Assembly: GCA_002840975.1 (NCBI GenBank)
Contig: PHDN01000024.1
Span: forward strand, 31,261-95,260
From: Bacteroidetes bacterium HGW-Bacteroidetes-16
Lineage (GTDB): Bacteria; Bacteroidota; Bacteroidia; Bacteroidales; F082
Length of the DNA: 64,000 nucleotides
Reading direction: 5' to 3'
Both the position numbers and the translations under genes were made by a program. The notes beneath the pieces are model-generated. The model was not told the origin of the DNA. It saw nothing but the letters and a program-made list of their open reading frames with translations, and did no database searches. Below are positions 54,457 through 63,890 of this stretch, one piece after another. Every line of letters begins with the position of its first letter. The stretch's first letter is position 1.

Positions 54457-55351
54457 GTTCTTTGAGGATTTTAAGAAATTCTTTTTCCAACGTATTGGTC
54501 TGGGTGAGCAGTCTTTTTAAGATGACATGGTTGTCAAAACAATGGCTGTTGATTTCGTGAGATGTAAATCCGGGTTTAAGGGTTACCAGCAATGCGCCGT
54601 TGCCATTGGCTTTTATTTCTTCGGTGCCTGCAAAATCATACAGGATATTGGTGAGCTGATCCTGGTCGAAATCTGCTGATATTTCTACTTTGTTCAGCTC
54701 TTCAAGGGTTTCTTTTACCAGACCTTCATGTATTTTCACCCCTTTGCGCAGCACACAGAAATGAGTGCATACTTTTTGTACTTCATCGAGCAAATGGCTG
54801 GCCATGATGATGGTTTTCCCCTGTTGGGCTACCCGGGTAATGAGGTCCCTGACTTCGGCTATTCCTTCAGGATCAAGTCCGTTGGTGGGTTCATCCAGGA
54901 TGAGTACAGGCGGATTGCTGAGTAACGCGGCTGCAATGCTGAGTCGTTGTTTCATTCCCAGACTGTAGGTCTTAAATTTGTCGTCTCTACGTTCGTACAG
55001 GTTTACCTGTTTCAGTACATCCTCTATATTTGAGGTTCCGCACTGTTTGATGTGTGCCGTGATTTTCAGGTTTTGAACTGCGGTGAGGTAGGGATAGAAA
55101 CAGGGCGATTCGAGGATGGAGCCTATTTTTTTTCTGGCCTCTTCGTTGGGTGTGTTGTTAAACCAACTATAATGACCATCGGTTGGGGCCACAACATCGA
55201 GAATCATGCCCAAAGTGGTGGTTTTTCCACTTCCATTGGGGCCAAGTATCCCAAAAATCTGTCCGCTTTCGATGGTCAGCGACAGTTTATCGACGGCAGT
55301 TAAACGCCCAAATTTCTTGGTCAGGTTGTTAATCGTGAGGGTTGTGGCCAC
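54449..55351 (-). CDS. ABC transporter ATP-binding protein
   Basis: 300 residues. Walker A GPNGSGKTT (37-45), signature SLGMKQRLS, Walker B LILDEPTNG and the H-loop MASHLL. C-terminal 80 residues form an accessory domain of the kind found in Bacteroidota export ATPases. Forms an exporter with the following permease. Overlaps the upstream DUF4252 gene by 23 bases. Confidence 0.93.
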   Translation of the reverse strand: MATTLTINNLTKKFGRLTAVDKLSLTIESGQIFGILGPNGSGKTTTLGMILDVVAPTDGHYSWFNNTPNEEARKKIGSILESPCFYPYLTAVQNLKITAHIKQCGTSNIEDVLKQVNLYERRDDKFKTYSLGMKQRLSIAAALLSNPPVLILDEPTNGLDPEGIAEVRDLITRVAQQGKTIIMASHLLDEVQKVCTHFCVLRKGVKIHEGLVKETLEELNKVEISADFDQDQLTNILYDFAGTEEIKANGNGALLVTLKPGFTSHEINSHCFDNHVILKRLLTQTNTLEKEFLKILKEHD

Positions 55352-55847
55352 GTTGTTGGGATTTTATTTGAAAGATATTGATCAGGTCGCCTTTTTGCAG
55401 ATTTTGGATCAACGTTGGAATTTTACTCCATTCGACTTGCCCGCTCAGGTAAAAGGCTTGCATTTGATCTTCCTGCTGAAAGACGCCTACATAGTTTCCT
55501 CCCTGGTTTTTTTCGCGACCATAAAGAAAAAACTGATTCTTCCCGCCATACATGGCTGCAAATTCCTCATACCCTGATGCCTGGTAGCCTTGCAACATTT
55601 TCAGGTATGATTTATCCGCGACAGCGGTGGAGTCGAGTGTGTAAATCACCAGTTTTTCGATGTTGTTCACCACCTGATAGAAGTTGGGGTTTCGGGTGGG
55701 ATCGAGCATACGAAGTGTGCTGGGATAAAGGCAATAAGTGCGTGTTTTGGTCGAATCGGCATATTCCTTAATGGATTCTTGTTGCGCCCAAAGGGGTTGA
55801 ATCAACCCCGTCAGGAACAACAGAAATATGATTTTGTAACTACTCAT
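55329..55847 (-). CDS. DUF4252 secreted protein
   Basis: 172 residues from the ATG at 55847 (signal peptide ending LWAQ); an ATG eight codons upstream is inside the previous gene. DUF4252 layout: repeated alpha/beta with QVVNNIEKLVIYTL and LIQNLQKGDLINIF. Follows another DUF4252 gene. Role unknown; regulated by the ECF sigma factor is an inference from the operon. Confidence 0.82.
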   Translation of the reverse strand: MSSYKIIFLLFLTGLIQPLWAQQESIKEYADSTKTRTYCLYPSTLRMLDPTRNPNFYQVVNNIEKLVIYTLDSTAVADKSYLKMLQGYQASGYEEFAAMYGGKNQFFLYGREKNQGGNYVGVFQQEDQMQAFYLSGQVEWSKIPTLIQNLQKGDLINIFQIKSQQRGHNPHD

Positions 55848-56358
55848 GGTGCATTCTGCCAAGGTTCTCAAGTCCTTCTACTTTCATTTGCTGTGCGATC
55901 TTTGAAATGTTCTTTAAATCAATTTCGCCATACAGGCTTAAAAGTACAAATTTATTTCCACCACCAACTACCATGATCAGTTCTTCGATAATGCCTTTGT
56001 TTTCTTTTATCGAGAACAACATGCTTTGATCCGGATCGCTGACGGTCATAAGTTCATCATAACCCGCTTTCCCGACATCCGCAATCGCTTTTTTGTAAAG
56101 TTGCATGGCATCAGGAAGGCTGTCGGTCATTACAATTTTCAACCCTTTCAATTTGCTTACAGCCGTCATAAATTCCTTTTCAGATTCGCTTCCGGCTTCC
56201 ATCTCGGTAAACATCGAGAACATTTTACTGCTGACAGAAACTTTGGTGAAGTTGTCGTTGTCGGCATATTGATTAAAGTAAGAAGTAATTACGTTTCCCT
56301 GGGCAAAAACTCCGAATGCAAGAAACGCGAACGTGATGATTAAGATTGATTTTTTCAT
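55840..56358 (-). CDS. DUF4252 secreted protein
   Basis: 172 residues; signal peptide 1-20 (GVFAQ). The mature part starts NVITSYFNQYADNDNFTKVSVSSKMFSMF, the typical DUF4252 N-terminus, and ends with the AQQMKVEGLENLG repeat. Similar to the following protein but diverged. The start of the next gene overlaps by 8 bases. Confidence 0.85.
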   Translation of the reverse strand: MKKSILIITFAFLAFGVFAQGNVITSYFNQYADNDNFTKVSVSSKMFSMFTEMEAGSESEKEFMTAVSKLKGLKIVMTDSLPDAMQLYKKAIADVGKAGYDELMTVSDPDQSMLFSIKENKGIIEELIMVVGGGNKFVLLSLYGEIDLKNISKIAQQMKVEGLENLGRMHHE

Positions 56359-56388
56359 GTTTTTAGTTTTATTAATAGTTTAAGTATG

Positions 56389-56832
56389 TTATTTATTGTT
56401 GTTTCCGCTTAAAATCTCTTTTGGTTTGTTTAGCTGTTGCAGTTGGACTGTTGAGTAATTTTTTCCTTCGTTTAATCCGTCGGAGACCATCATCAGGGCC
56501 TGGCGTGTTATTTCCAACGCTTTATCCGGATCGTTAACATTGTAAGCCGCTTGGGTGTAATTATAGCGAAAAAGCCCGCTCACAACCACAATACCAATGA
56601 TTAGCGATGCTGCGACCGTGTACCACATCATGCGAATTTGTTTGCCGGGGTGTTGAAACGCAAATTCGGGTTTTTGTTGTTTTAGTTTCGAAATGGCTTC
56701 AAAGTAATGTGTTTGATCTGATAAATCATGGGCCGAAGACATGAGTTCTTTCAAGAGTTTTTCTTCTTCCGGGGTGGTTTCGGCCCGCCAGTACTTTTCG
56801 AGTAGTTGATTAGTTCGCGAGTCCATATGCAT
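56389..56832 (-). CDS. Membrane-anchored probable anti-sigma factor
   Basis: 147 residues; an N-terminal cytoplasmic domain (DSRTNQLLEKYWRAETTPEEEKLLKEL), one membrane segment (about 69-87, MWYTVAASLIIGIVVVSGLF) and a short external tail. This is the layout of a small anti-sigma factor, and the gene overlaps the end of the ECF sigma gene by 23 bases, so it probably holds that sigma in check. No zinc HxxxCxxC motif. Start ATG at 56832 or 56826. Confidence 0.75.
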   Translation of the reverse strand: MHMDSRTNQLLEKYWRAETTPEEEKLLKELMSSAHDLSDQTHYFEAISKLKQQKPEFAFQHPGKQIRMMWYTVAASLIIGIVVVSGLFRYNYTQAAYNVNDPDKALEITRQALMMVSDGLNEGKNYSTVQLQQLNKPKEILSGNNNK

Positions 56833-57319
56833 CTATTTTAGTTATTAAATCTTTGATTTTTACCCTGGTTCTGAAGAGTGAAATCTTTACCTCCGAGAGA
56901 GTTAACGAAAGAATGTCGGCAATTTCCTGGTACGAAAGTTCTTCCACTTCACGCAAGTGAAACACTTCGCGGTGTTTTGGCGGAAGTTCATTGATAATCC
57001 GGCTTAACCACCTCTGGCGATCGCTTATCAGCAGACCTTCATCGGTTTGTTGGGTGTCGGCCTGTTCCAACGGAGGCACATTGAGTAAACTGAATCTGTT
57101 TACCTTCACCCAGTCGTAGCATTGGTTCCGGGTGATGCGCATGGCCCAGGATTCGGGATTGTCGATGGTTGCAATCATGTGTCGTTTTTTCCAGATTTTC
57201 ATTAAACATTCCTGTACCACATCATGTGCATTGTCGGGCGTTTTAAGTATCGACAGCGCGTATCGGTACATTTTATTTTGTACCGGGATGATGTGTATAT
57301 CGAAAAGTTCTTTTGACAT
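56810..57319 (-). CDS. RNA polymerase ECF-type sigma factor
   Basis: 169 residues from the ATG at 57319; an ATG 10 codons upstream is less likely. Region 2 (MYRYALSILKTPDNAHDVVQ, ECLMKIWKKRHMI) and region 4 (LPPKHREVFHLREVEELSYQ, EIADILSLTLSEVKISLFRT) are intact. Directs transcription of a stress or envelope regulon, probably including its own operon (anti-sigma, DUF4252 pair, ABC exporter). Confidence 0.93.
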   Translation of the reverse strand: MSKELFDIHIIPVQNKMYRYALSILKTPDNAHDVVQECLMKIWKKRHMIATIDNPESWAMRITRNQCYDWVKVNRFSLLNVPPLEQADTQQTDEGLLISDRQRWLSRIINELPPKHREVFHLREVEELSYQEIADILSLTLSEVKISLFRTRVKIKDLITKIDAYGLAN

Positions 57320-57769
57320 ATTTGCAAGGAGACGACAGGAATAGAACAAAGTTACAAAGTTGGTGTTTTTTTATTGATGATTTCCGGTCTAAAAAGGTAA
57401 TAGAACGATTTCAGCCACTTTTACCCCTCAATCCCCTAAAGGGGAAGTGGCTGAAAATCAGAACTCCCTTTAGTCCCGAAAGTGATCGTGATGGCCGCTG
57501 ATGGATGAAAACATGATAGTTAATACCCCATGCATCCTTTTCCTGTTTATTCTTGTCATGCTGGGGCAAAAGGACTCGACTTATATTAGCAGGAACGATT
57601 AAATTATCTTTAACATTTCATTAACAGAGGGATAAGGAATTATGCTGTTTCTTAGCAAAATATCTTTTTACTAAGGTGTGTATTAGGCACTTTAACCGAT
57701 ACCGGATGAATGTACAAAGGTGCCTTTTGCCTGTTAGTCAATTTTAACACCATAACTTAATTTTAACAC
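57320..57769. other. Divergent intergenic region
   Basis: 450 bases between the sigma gene and the 57770 gene. It contains the inverted-repeat element at 57409-57456 and an AATTTTAACAC direct repeat (near 57739 and 57757). The rest shows no gene; the promoter for 57770 was not recognised. Confidence 0.5.
57409..57456. repeat. Inverted-repeat element with CCCCTAAAGGGG core (copy 3)
   Basis: Perfect 12-base arms TTTCAGCCACTT (57409-57420) and AAGTGGCTGAAA (57445-57456) around a core (57421-57444) TTACCCCTCAATCCCCTAAA followed by GGGG. It lies between two divergent genes, where a terminator role is unlikely. Confidence 0.9.
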
Positions 57770-60694
57770 ATGAAAATACGATTTACAACCATGATGCTGA
57801 TGTTACTGGCATTGGGTGCGTTTACCTTAAATCTGCCCGCTCAGGAAATTCATCCTGAAAAAGTAACCAAGGCAGTCCATTTTGATATGTCAAGACCCTT
57901 GGGACAAGTAGATCCCATACCCATGGGTGTTCGCAAAAGAGCCTGGAAAGAGAAAGTGGTTCCCAATAAACTTCACCTGACAAATGAACTGGAGAACACA
58001 CCACTTCCTACCGGACCAGACCCTGTTTTACAGGATGAAACACGTTGGTTTTCGGGAACACCACAGGTAAATCAAAACTTTAGCGGAATTACCAATACAT
58101 ACGGGGTGGCTCCTCCTGACACCGATGGCGATGTAGGACCTGACCATTATTTCCAGATGGTAAACAGCGGATTCGCCATTTGGGACAAACAGGGAAATCT
58201 CATGTATGGCCCTGCCGATAACATCACGCTGTGGGATGGTTTTCCCGGACCCTGGTCGAGTACAAATGATGGAGACCCCATTGTATTGTATGATGAGTAT
58301 AGCGACCGATGGATTGCCACGCAATTTTCACTTCCAAATTATCCTTCCGGACCGTTTTATGAACTGGTGGCTGTTTCCGAAACCGGTGATCCATTGGGAG
58401 CCTGGTATCGTTATGCTTTTGAGTTTGATGCCATGCCCGACTATCCAAAATTTGGTGTTTGGCCCGATGGTTACTATTTTACCACCAATTTATTTAGCAA
58501 TGGCGGGTTTTCAGGTGGAGGTATCAGCATCTTAGATCGCAATGCCATGCTGACAGGCGATCCTGATGCACAAATGGTCTTTTTTGTGATAGGCACTAAC
58601 TGGTCGAACCACAGCAGTTTTTTACCGGCTGATGCCGATGGTGAGATGCTTCCCCCTGAAGGATCACCCTCCTACATGGTAAACATGGGAAACAATGTAC
58701 TGCGTGTTTACGAGGTGGATGTTGATTGGGTTAACACCACCAATTCTTTTATTCTACAAGTGAATACATTGCCAACACAGCCGTTTTCGACCAATGGACT
58801 TAATATACAGCAACCCGGCACGAGCCAGTCGTTGAGCACTTTAGCCGGAAGACTGATGTATCGCTTGCAATACCGCAATTTTGGCGATTATCAGGTGATG
58901 TTGACCAATCACACCGTGAATGCCGGAAATGGCAAGGCCGGAGTAAGATGGTACGAATTACGCAACTATGGCAGTGGCTGGTCAATTTACCAACAAGGAA
59001 CCTTTGCCCCTGCCGATGGTGAAAACCGATGGATGGCATCGGTGGCCATGAACCAGGGTGGCGATATCGCCGTTGGATATTCCGTGTCGAGTGCTACTAC
59101 TTATCCCTCTATTCGCATCGCGGGCCAATCGTCCGGTGCTCCTGCCGGATTGGGTGTACTGGATATTGACGAGGTGTCTATTTTCGATGGTAGCAAATCT
59201 CAATCAGGTGTAGACAGGTGGGGCGATTATTCCATGATGTCGGTCGATCCTTCGGATGATAATTCATTTTGGTACACTACCGAATATTCAAACGGAGGCT
59301 GGGGATGGAAAACACAAATTGCAAGTGTTTCGTTTGCAGCCCAACCCGTGTGTGATTTCGAGTCGGATGAAACCCTGATCCCTGTGGGTGAAACAGTTAA
59401 CTTTGCCGATCTCACCGAAGGTATCCCAACCCATTGGAACTGGACCTTTGAAGGAGGTTCTCCGGCAACCTCTGCAGAAGAAAATCCACAAAACATTCAA
59501 TACAGCGCCGAAGGTGTTTATCCTGTAAAGCTCGTGGCTTACAATGCCATCGGTATCGATAGCATTACCAAAGAATCATTCATAACAGTGAGTGCAACCA
59601 TATTGCCACTGGTAGATTTTGTTGCCGATAAAAAGGCCATCTGTTTAGGCGAGCCGGTGCAGTTTACTGACATGACGCAATACAGTCCCAATCAATGGAG
59701 TTGGGAATTTGTTCCTACAGACATTACCTACGTGAATGGAACCAGCGCTAACAGTCAAAATCCGGAAGTCGTATTTAATTTATCCGGCGATTATCAGGTG
59801 ACGCTTACCGCCAACAACCTCAATGGCAGCTCTACCACTACAAAAGACGATATGATTAAAGCGGGAGGGAACACACCATATTTTCTGGAAGATTTTGAGA
59901 CAGAGGGTGTGAAAACAAACGAATGGACCATCGAAAATCCTGATGCCGGCGTTACCTGGGAAGTTTTTGAAACCGAAGGCACTGCACCGGGAAATCATTC
60001 TGTGGGCATTAATTTTAGAGAATATTTCGCCATTGGGCAGCGCGACTATTTAATCTCGCCACCTTTTAACTTAGCCAATACATCCACTCCTTCACTGGAG
60101 TTTCAACATGCCTATGCTCAATACTATGCCGAGGCAGGCGACTCATTGATCGTTTCGGTTTCAGCCGATTGTGGCACTACATGGAACCGCATTTATGCCA
60201 ATGCCGAAAATGGAACCGGTAATTTTGCCACGCACGAATTAACCACCGATGATTGGTGGCCGGCTGTGGCTTCTGACTGGTGCCTGGAAGGATGGGGAGC
60301 AAGTTGTATTACCCTCGATTTGTCTGCTTTCGCAGGAAACGATCAGGTACGTATTCGATTCGAAACCTTTAGCTTTGCAGGTCATCCCATATTTATCGAC
60401 AATGTTGCAGTAAGCAGCTTGGTCGGAATACCCGGTAACTCGTTGGGATTAAGCAAAATGAGGGTATACCCCAATCCATCCGATGGAAATTTCCATGTTG
60501 CTTTGCCCGAAGGTCATCAATTCGATAAAATTCAGGTGATGAACAATCTGGGACAAATTGTGAAAGAAATACCAGTATCTGCAAAGACTGAAACATGGGT
60601 GGTGGAGCGTGAAATTACCTGGCAACCAGGAATTTACTTCTTAAAGGGAATTGGACAGACCAACAGTGAAACAGTTAAAGTGATTATCTATTAA
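57770..60694 (+). CDS. Giant T9SS-secreted protein with propeller-like, PKD and MAM-like domains (copy 1)
   Basis: 974 residues; signal peptide 1-24 (TLNLPAQ). Long N-terminal beta domain with YGVAPPDTDGDVGPDHYF, LYDEYSDRWIATQFSLPNYP and FYELVAVSETGDPLGAWYR, then two PKD-like domains (TFEGGSPATSAEENPQNI; EFVPTDITYVNGTSANSQNP), a jelly-roll part with FLEDFETEGVKTNEWTIENP and PIFIDNVAVSSL, and a T9SS type A sorting tail (MRVYPNPSDGNFHV, GIYFLKGIGQTNSETVKVII). Highly similar along its length to the next gene. Likely a surface or secreted enzyme or binding protein; no catalytic motif recognised. Confidence 0.9.
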   Translation: MKIRFTTMMLMLLALGAFTLNLPAQEIHPEKVTKAVHFDMSRPLGQVDPIPMGVRKRAWKEKVVPNKLHLTNELENTPLPTGPDPVLQDETRWFSGTPQVNQNFSGITNTYGVAPPDTDGDVGPDHYFQMVNSGFAIWDKQGNLMYGPADNITLWDGFPGPWSSTNDGDPIVLYDEYSDRWIATQFSLPNYPSGPFYELVAVSETGDPLGAWYRYAFEFDAMPDYPKFGVWPDGYYFTTNLFSNGGFSGGGISILDRNAMLTGDPDAQMVFFVIGTNWSNHSSFLPADADGEMLPPEGSPSYMVNMGNNVLRVYEVDVDWVNTTNSFILQVNTLPTQPFSTNGLNIQQPGTSQSLSTLAGRLMYRLQYRNFGDYQVMLTNHTVNAGNGKAGVRWYELRNYGSGWSIYQQGTFAPADGENRWMASVAMNQGGDIAVGYSVSSATTYPSIRIAGQSSGAPAGLGVLDIDEVSIFDGSKSQSGVDRWGDYSMMSVDPSDDNSFWYTTEYSNGGWGWKTQIASVSFAAQPVCDFESDETLIPVGETVNFADLTEGIPTHWNWTFEGGSPATSAEENPQNIQYSAEGVYPVKLVAYNAIGIDSITKESFITVSATILPLVDFVADKKAICLGEPVQFTDMTQYSPNQWSWEFVPTDITYVNGTSANSQNPEVVFNLSGDYQVTLTANNLNGSSTTTKDDMIKAGGNTPYFLEDFETEGVKTNEWTIENPDAGVTWEVFETEGTAPGNHSVGINFREYFAIGQRDYLISPPFNLANTSTPSLEFQHAYAQYYAEAGDSLIVSVSADCGTTWNRIYANAENGTGNFATHELTTDDWWPAVASDWCLEGWGASCITLDLSAFAGNDQVRIRFETFSFAGHPIFIDNVAVSSLVGIPGNSLGLSKMRVYPNPSDGNFHVALPEGHQFDKIQVMNNLGQIVKEIPVSAKTETWVVEREITWQPGIYFLKGIGQTNSETVKVIIY

Positions 60695-60716
60695 TTGTGT
60701 TTATTACAATAATCCG

Positions 60717-60780
60717 AAAGTGGATATAATTTATTTGGTAATTGGAAATTGTTCAAAACCGGATGAATTATATCCACTTT
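60717..60780. terminator. Hairpin between the two giant T9SS genes
   Basis: Perfect 15-base stem AAAGTGGATATAATT (60717-60731) with its complement at 60766-60780, around a 34-base loop, followed by TTT. Likely terminator of the first gene. The last TTTG overlaps a possible -33 box of the second gene. Confidence 0.7.
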
Positions 60781-60813
60781 TTGTATGCCGAATAAGCAGA
60801 TTATCTATCTTTG
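60780..60813 (+). promoter_or_regulatory. Promoter of the second giant T9SS gene
   Basis: TTTG (60780-60783) and TATCTTTG (60806-60813), spacing 22 bases. Transcription would start near 60820 and leave a 50-base leader. Confidence 0.55.
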
Positions 60814-60869
60814 CGACTCATTTATCCAATTGAATAAATGTACCTTATATTATTAACAGGATCAAAATC

Positions 60870-63770
60870 ATGAAAAAATTTATTACCGCATTTTTAATTT
60901 GTACCTTGCTTCTTTTCATTCCGATGACGGGTATGTTTGGTCAAAGCATTCATCCAACCAAAATTGCTAAAGCCGCTTATTTCGATAAGTCACCGGCTTT
61001 GCGCGATGTTCAACCAATTCCACTCGGCCAAATTGAGCGCACTTGGAAGGACAAGAAAATCCCCAACATATTCGATTTCGGCAAATTCAACCAGAAGGCT
61101 TCCTGGATAAAAGGAGAAGATCCTGCCTTGCAGAAACAACAAGGAAACCCAATGAGTGCTGATGCAGTTATTGATGTCAACGTCGCCGGCATTACCAATA
61201 TTTATGGTGTTGCTCCTCCTGATACTGATGGGGACGTTGGTCCAAACGAATTTTTCCAAATGGTTAACAACGGCTTCGCCATTTACAACAAATCCGGGGT
61301 TAAGACTTATGGCCCGGCGGATAATATTACCCTTTGGAGTGGTTTCCCGGGTCCATGGTCGAACACCAATGATGGCGACCCGGTGGTGTTATACGATGAA
61401 TATTCCGACAGGTGGATTGCCACCCAATTTTCACTTCCCAATTACCCGAACGGTCCTTTCTATGAATTGGTAGCTGTTTCGGAAACCGGTGACCCGCTGG
61501 GTGCCTGGTATCGTTATGCGTTTCAATTCGACAACATGCCTGACTATCCCAAGTTTGGCGTTTGGCCTGATGGTTATTACTTTACCAGCAACCAGTTTGA
61601 TAGTGGTAACTGGGCCGGAGCAGGCATTAGCATCCTAGATCGTGATGCGATGTTGATAGGTGACCCTGATGCTCAAATGTTATTTTTTGCCATGGGTACA
61701 AGCAACGGAAGTCTGCTTCCTTCTGATGCAGATGGTTCGATGCAACCTCCCGCCGGAGCTCCTTGTTACTTTGTATCGGTTGCGGGCGCTTCCCTTAAAA
61801 TGTGGTCGGCCACCGTTGACTGGAATAACGTGAACAACACGACCGTTGATTATCTTGGCTATATCCCTGTTGATCCCTATTCGAGCAATAACATCAATAT
61901 TTCGCAACCAGGAACCTCCCAAAAACTGGATGACCTGGCCGACAGATTGATGTATCGTTTACAATACCGCAATTTCGGCGATTATGAAGTTATGCTGACC
62001 AATCATACTGTTAATGCCACCGGAGCTGGTCAGGCTGGTGTTCGCTGGTATGAATTAAGAAAATATGACGCCGATTGGGAACTCTATCAGCAAGGAACAT
62101 TTGCTCCTGCAGATGGTGCCTCGAGGTGGATGGGAAGTATAGCCATGAATGACCTGGGCGACATTGCCATTGGATATTCTGTTTCGTCTTCTACTCTTTT
62201 TCCCTCTATCCGCATTGCGGGCCAATCTGCCGGAGCTCCCATGGGACTTGGTGTGCTCGACATTGATGAAATCAGCATCAAGGAAGGAACCAAATCGCAG
62301 ACCGGTATAAATCGCTGGGGCGACTATTCAGCTATGACAGTTGACCCGGCAGACGGGTTGACATTTTGGTATACTCAACAGTATTCCAATGGCGGTTGGA
62401 ACTGGCGGACTCAAATTACTGCTGTTAATTTCGCTCAGGCCCCTGCCCCTGATTTTATTGCCGACAATGTATTGATCCCGGTAGGAGAAACAGTTAACTT
62501 TTTCGATCAAAGCCTGAACCTGCCAACCGAATGGGCATGGACTTTTAGTGGTGGTCAGCCTGACGCCTCCACCGAGAGAAACCCTGAAAACATACTTTAC
62601 GCTACTGAAGGGAGTTTTACCGTTGAGTTAACCGCAACCAATGACATTGGAAGCAATACCGTGGTTAAGGAAGCCTACATTACCACCAGTTCAACCATTT
62701 TACCCGGAGTAGACTTTGAAATCAGTGCAATAGCTGGCTGTACTTCAGATACTATTTCATTCACCGATTTAACACAATATCTCCCACGGCAGTGGAATTG
62801 GGAGTTTAATCCTTCAACCGTTACTTTTGTAAATGGTACCGGACCTTCGAGTCAAAACCCGGTGGTTGTTTTCGACCAGCCCGGAGTTTACTCTATTACC
62901 CTGACTGCCACCAACCTGAATGGTTCTTCTTCCCTCGAAAAGCCCGAATTGTTTACTGCCGGGGGAATGATACCCTATTTTGTTGAAACTTTTGAAGACG
63001 GGCTTGCTCAAAACAACTGGACCGTTGAAAAATCGACCAGTGAGTTTACCTGGGAAATTAAGCAAATCGGAGGAACCTCCCCCGGAAACAGGGCGGCGGG
63101 TATTTTGTTGCGCGACAAACCGGAAGGTGAACGTGACCGGCTGATTTCACCTGCCTTCAATCTCTCGGGATTGTCGAGTGCCTCACTCGAGTTTCAATAT
63201 GCCTACGCCCAGCGCAACGATCGTTTATATGATTCTCTGATCGTTTATATTTCGTCCGATTGCGGCAACTCCTGGACCAGAATATTTGCCGGCGGAGAAG
63301 ATGGATTTGGGAGTTTTGCAACCCATGAACTGGCCTCCACTTTTTGGCCTGAAACAGCTGACGACTGGTGTATTTCCGGTTGGGGAGCACAATGTGTCAG
63401 CCTGGATTTAACTGCCTGGACCGGCAACTCAGATGTAAAACTGGCTTTTGAATCATACAGTGATCTGGGAAACCCATTATTTATAGATAACATCGCGGTT
63501 AGCCAATACTTAAGTGTTAATGAAATCAACAGCAATGCCATCAAGGTATACCCCAATCCTACCAACGGATCGCTTCAGGTTTTGATAGGAGATTCTCCAT
63601 ATACACAAATTCAACTTCTGAATCAGTATGGGCAAGTGGTTTATCAAACCCGGGTGGATAAAAAATCTGCTACCGTCATTATTCCTGATCTGGGATTAAG
63701 CACCGGAATGTATTTTGTGGTAGCCCGGGGTGCTAAGGGTATGAGCACCGTGAAACTGATAGCTTATTAG
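60870..63770 (+). CDS. Giant T9SS-secreted protein with propeller-like, PKD and MAM-like domains (copy 2)
   Basis: 966 residues; signal peptide 1-25 (TGMFGQ). The same domain order as the 57770 gene, with many shared blocks (YGVAPPDTDGDVGP, IATQFSLPNYPNGPFYELVA, DYPKFGVWPDGYYFT) and both PKD parts (WTFSGGQPDASTERNPENI, EFNPSTVTFVNGTGPSSQNP); ends in the T9SS type A tail IKVYPNPTNGSLQV and GMYFVVARGAKGMSTVKLI. Divergence is highest in the N-terminal linker and the 270-330 region. A tandem duplication. It has its own promoter and a strong terminator. Confidence 0.9.
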   Translation: MKKFITAFLICTLLLFIPMTGMFGQSIHPTKIAKAAYFDKSPALRDVQPIPLGQIERTWKDKKIPNIFDFGKFNQKASWIKGEDPALQKQQGNPMSADAVIDVNVAGITNIYGVAPPDTDGDVGPNEFFQMVNNGFAIYNKSGVKTYGPADNITLWSGFPGPWSNTNDGDPVVLYDEYSDRWIATQFSLPNYPNGPFYELVAVSETGDPLGAWYRYAFQFDNMPDYPKFGVWPDGYYFTSNQFDSGNWAGAGISILDRDAMLIGDPDAQMLFFAMGTSNGSLLPSDADGSMQPPAGAPCYFVSVAGASLKMWSATVDWNNVNNTTVDYLGYIPVDPYSSNNINISQPGTSQKLDDLADRLMYRLQYRNFGDYEVMLTNHTVNATGAGQAGVRWYELRKYDADWELYQQGTFAPADGASRWMGSIAMNDLGDIAIGYSVSSSTLFPSIRIAGQSAGAPMGLGVLDIDEISIKEGTKSQTGINRWGDYSAMTVDPADGLTFWYTQQYSNGGWNWRTQITAVNFAQAPAPDFIADNVLIPVGETVNFFDQSLNLPTEWAWTFSGGQPDASTERNPENILYATEGSFTVELTATNDIGSNTVVKEAYITTSSTILPGVDFEISAIAGCTSDTISFTDLTQYLPRQWNWEFNPSTVTFVNGTGPSSQNPVVVFDQPGVYSITLTATNLNGSSSLEKPELFTAGGMIPYFVETFEDGLAQNNWTVEKSTSEFTWEIKQIGGTSPGNRAAGILLRDKPEGERDRLISPAFNLSGLSSASLEFQYAYAQRNDRLYDSLIVYISSDCGNSWTRIFAGGEDGFGSFATHELASTFWPETADDWCISGWGAQCVSLDLTAWTGNSDVKLAFESYSDLGNPLFIDNIAVSQYLSVNEINSNAIKVYPNPTNGSLQVLIGDSPYTQIQLLNQYGQVVYQTRVDKKSATVIIPDLGLSTGMYFVVARGAKGMSTVKLIAY

Positions 63771-63790
63771 ACACTTACGTCAATCCTACT

Positions 63791-63825
63791 AAAAAGAGCG
63801 GCCGGTTCATCCGACCGCTCTTTTT
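63791..63825 (+). terminator. Terminator after the second giant T9SS gene
   Basis: AAAAAGAGCGGCCGG and CCGACCGCTCTTTTT form a 15-base stem with one mismatch and a short loop, with T-runs on both strands. It can stop both this gene and the convergent gene at the right edge. Confidence 0.85.
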
Positions 63826-63890
63826 GTTGGGTTCAGCCTCGACACATTGCGGTGCTGCGCAACACGCAGAGTACTATATATTTAGGCTCA

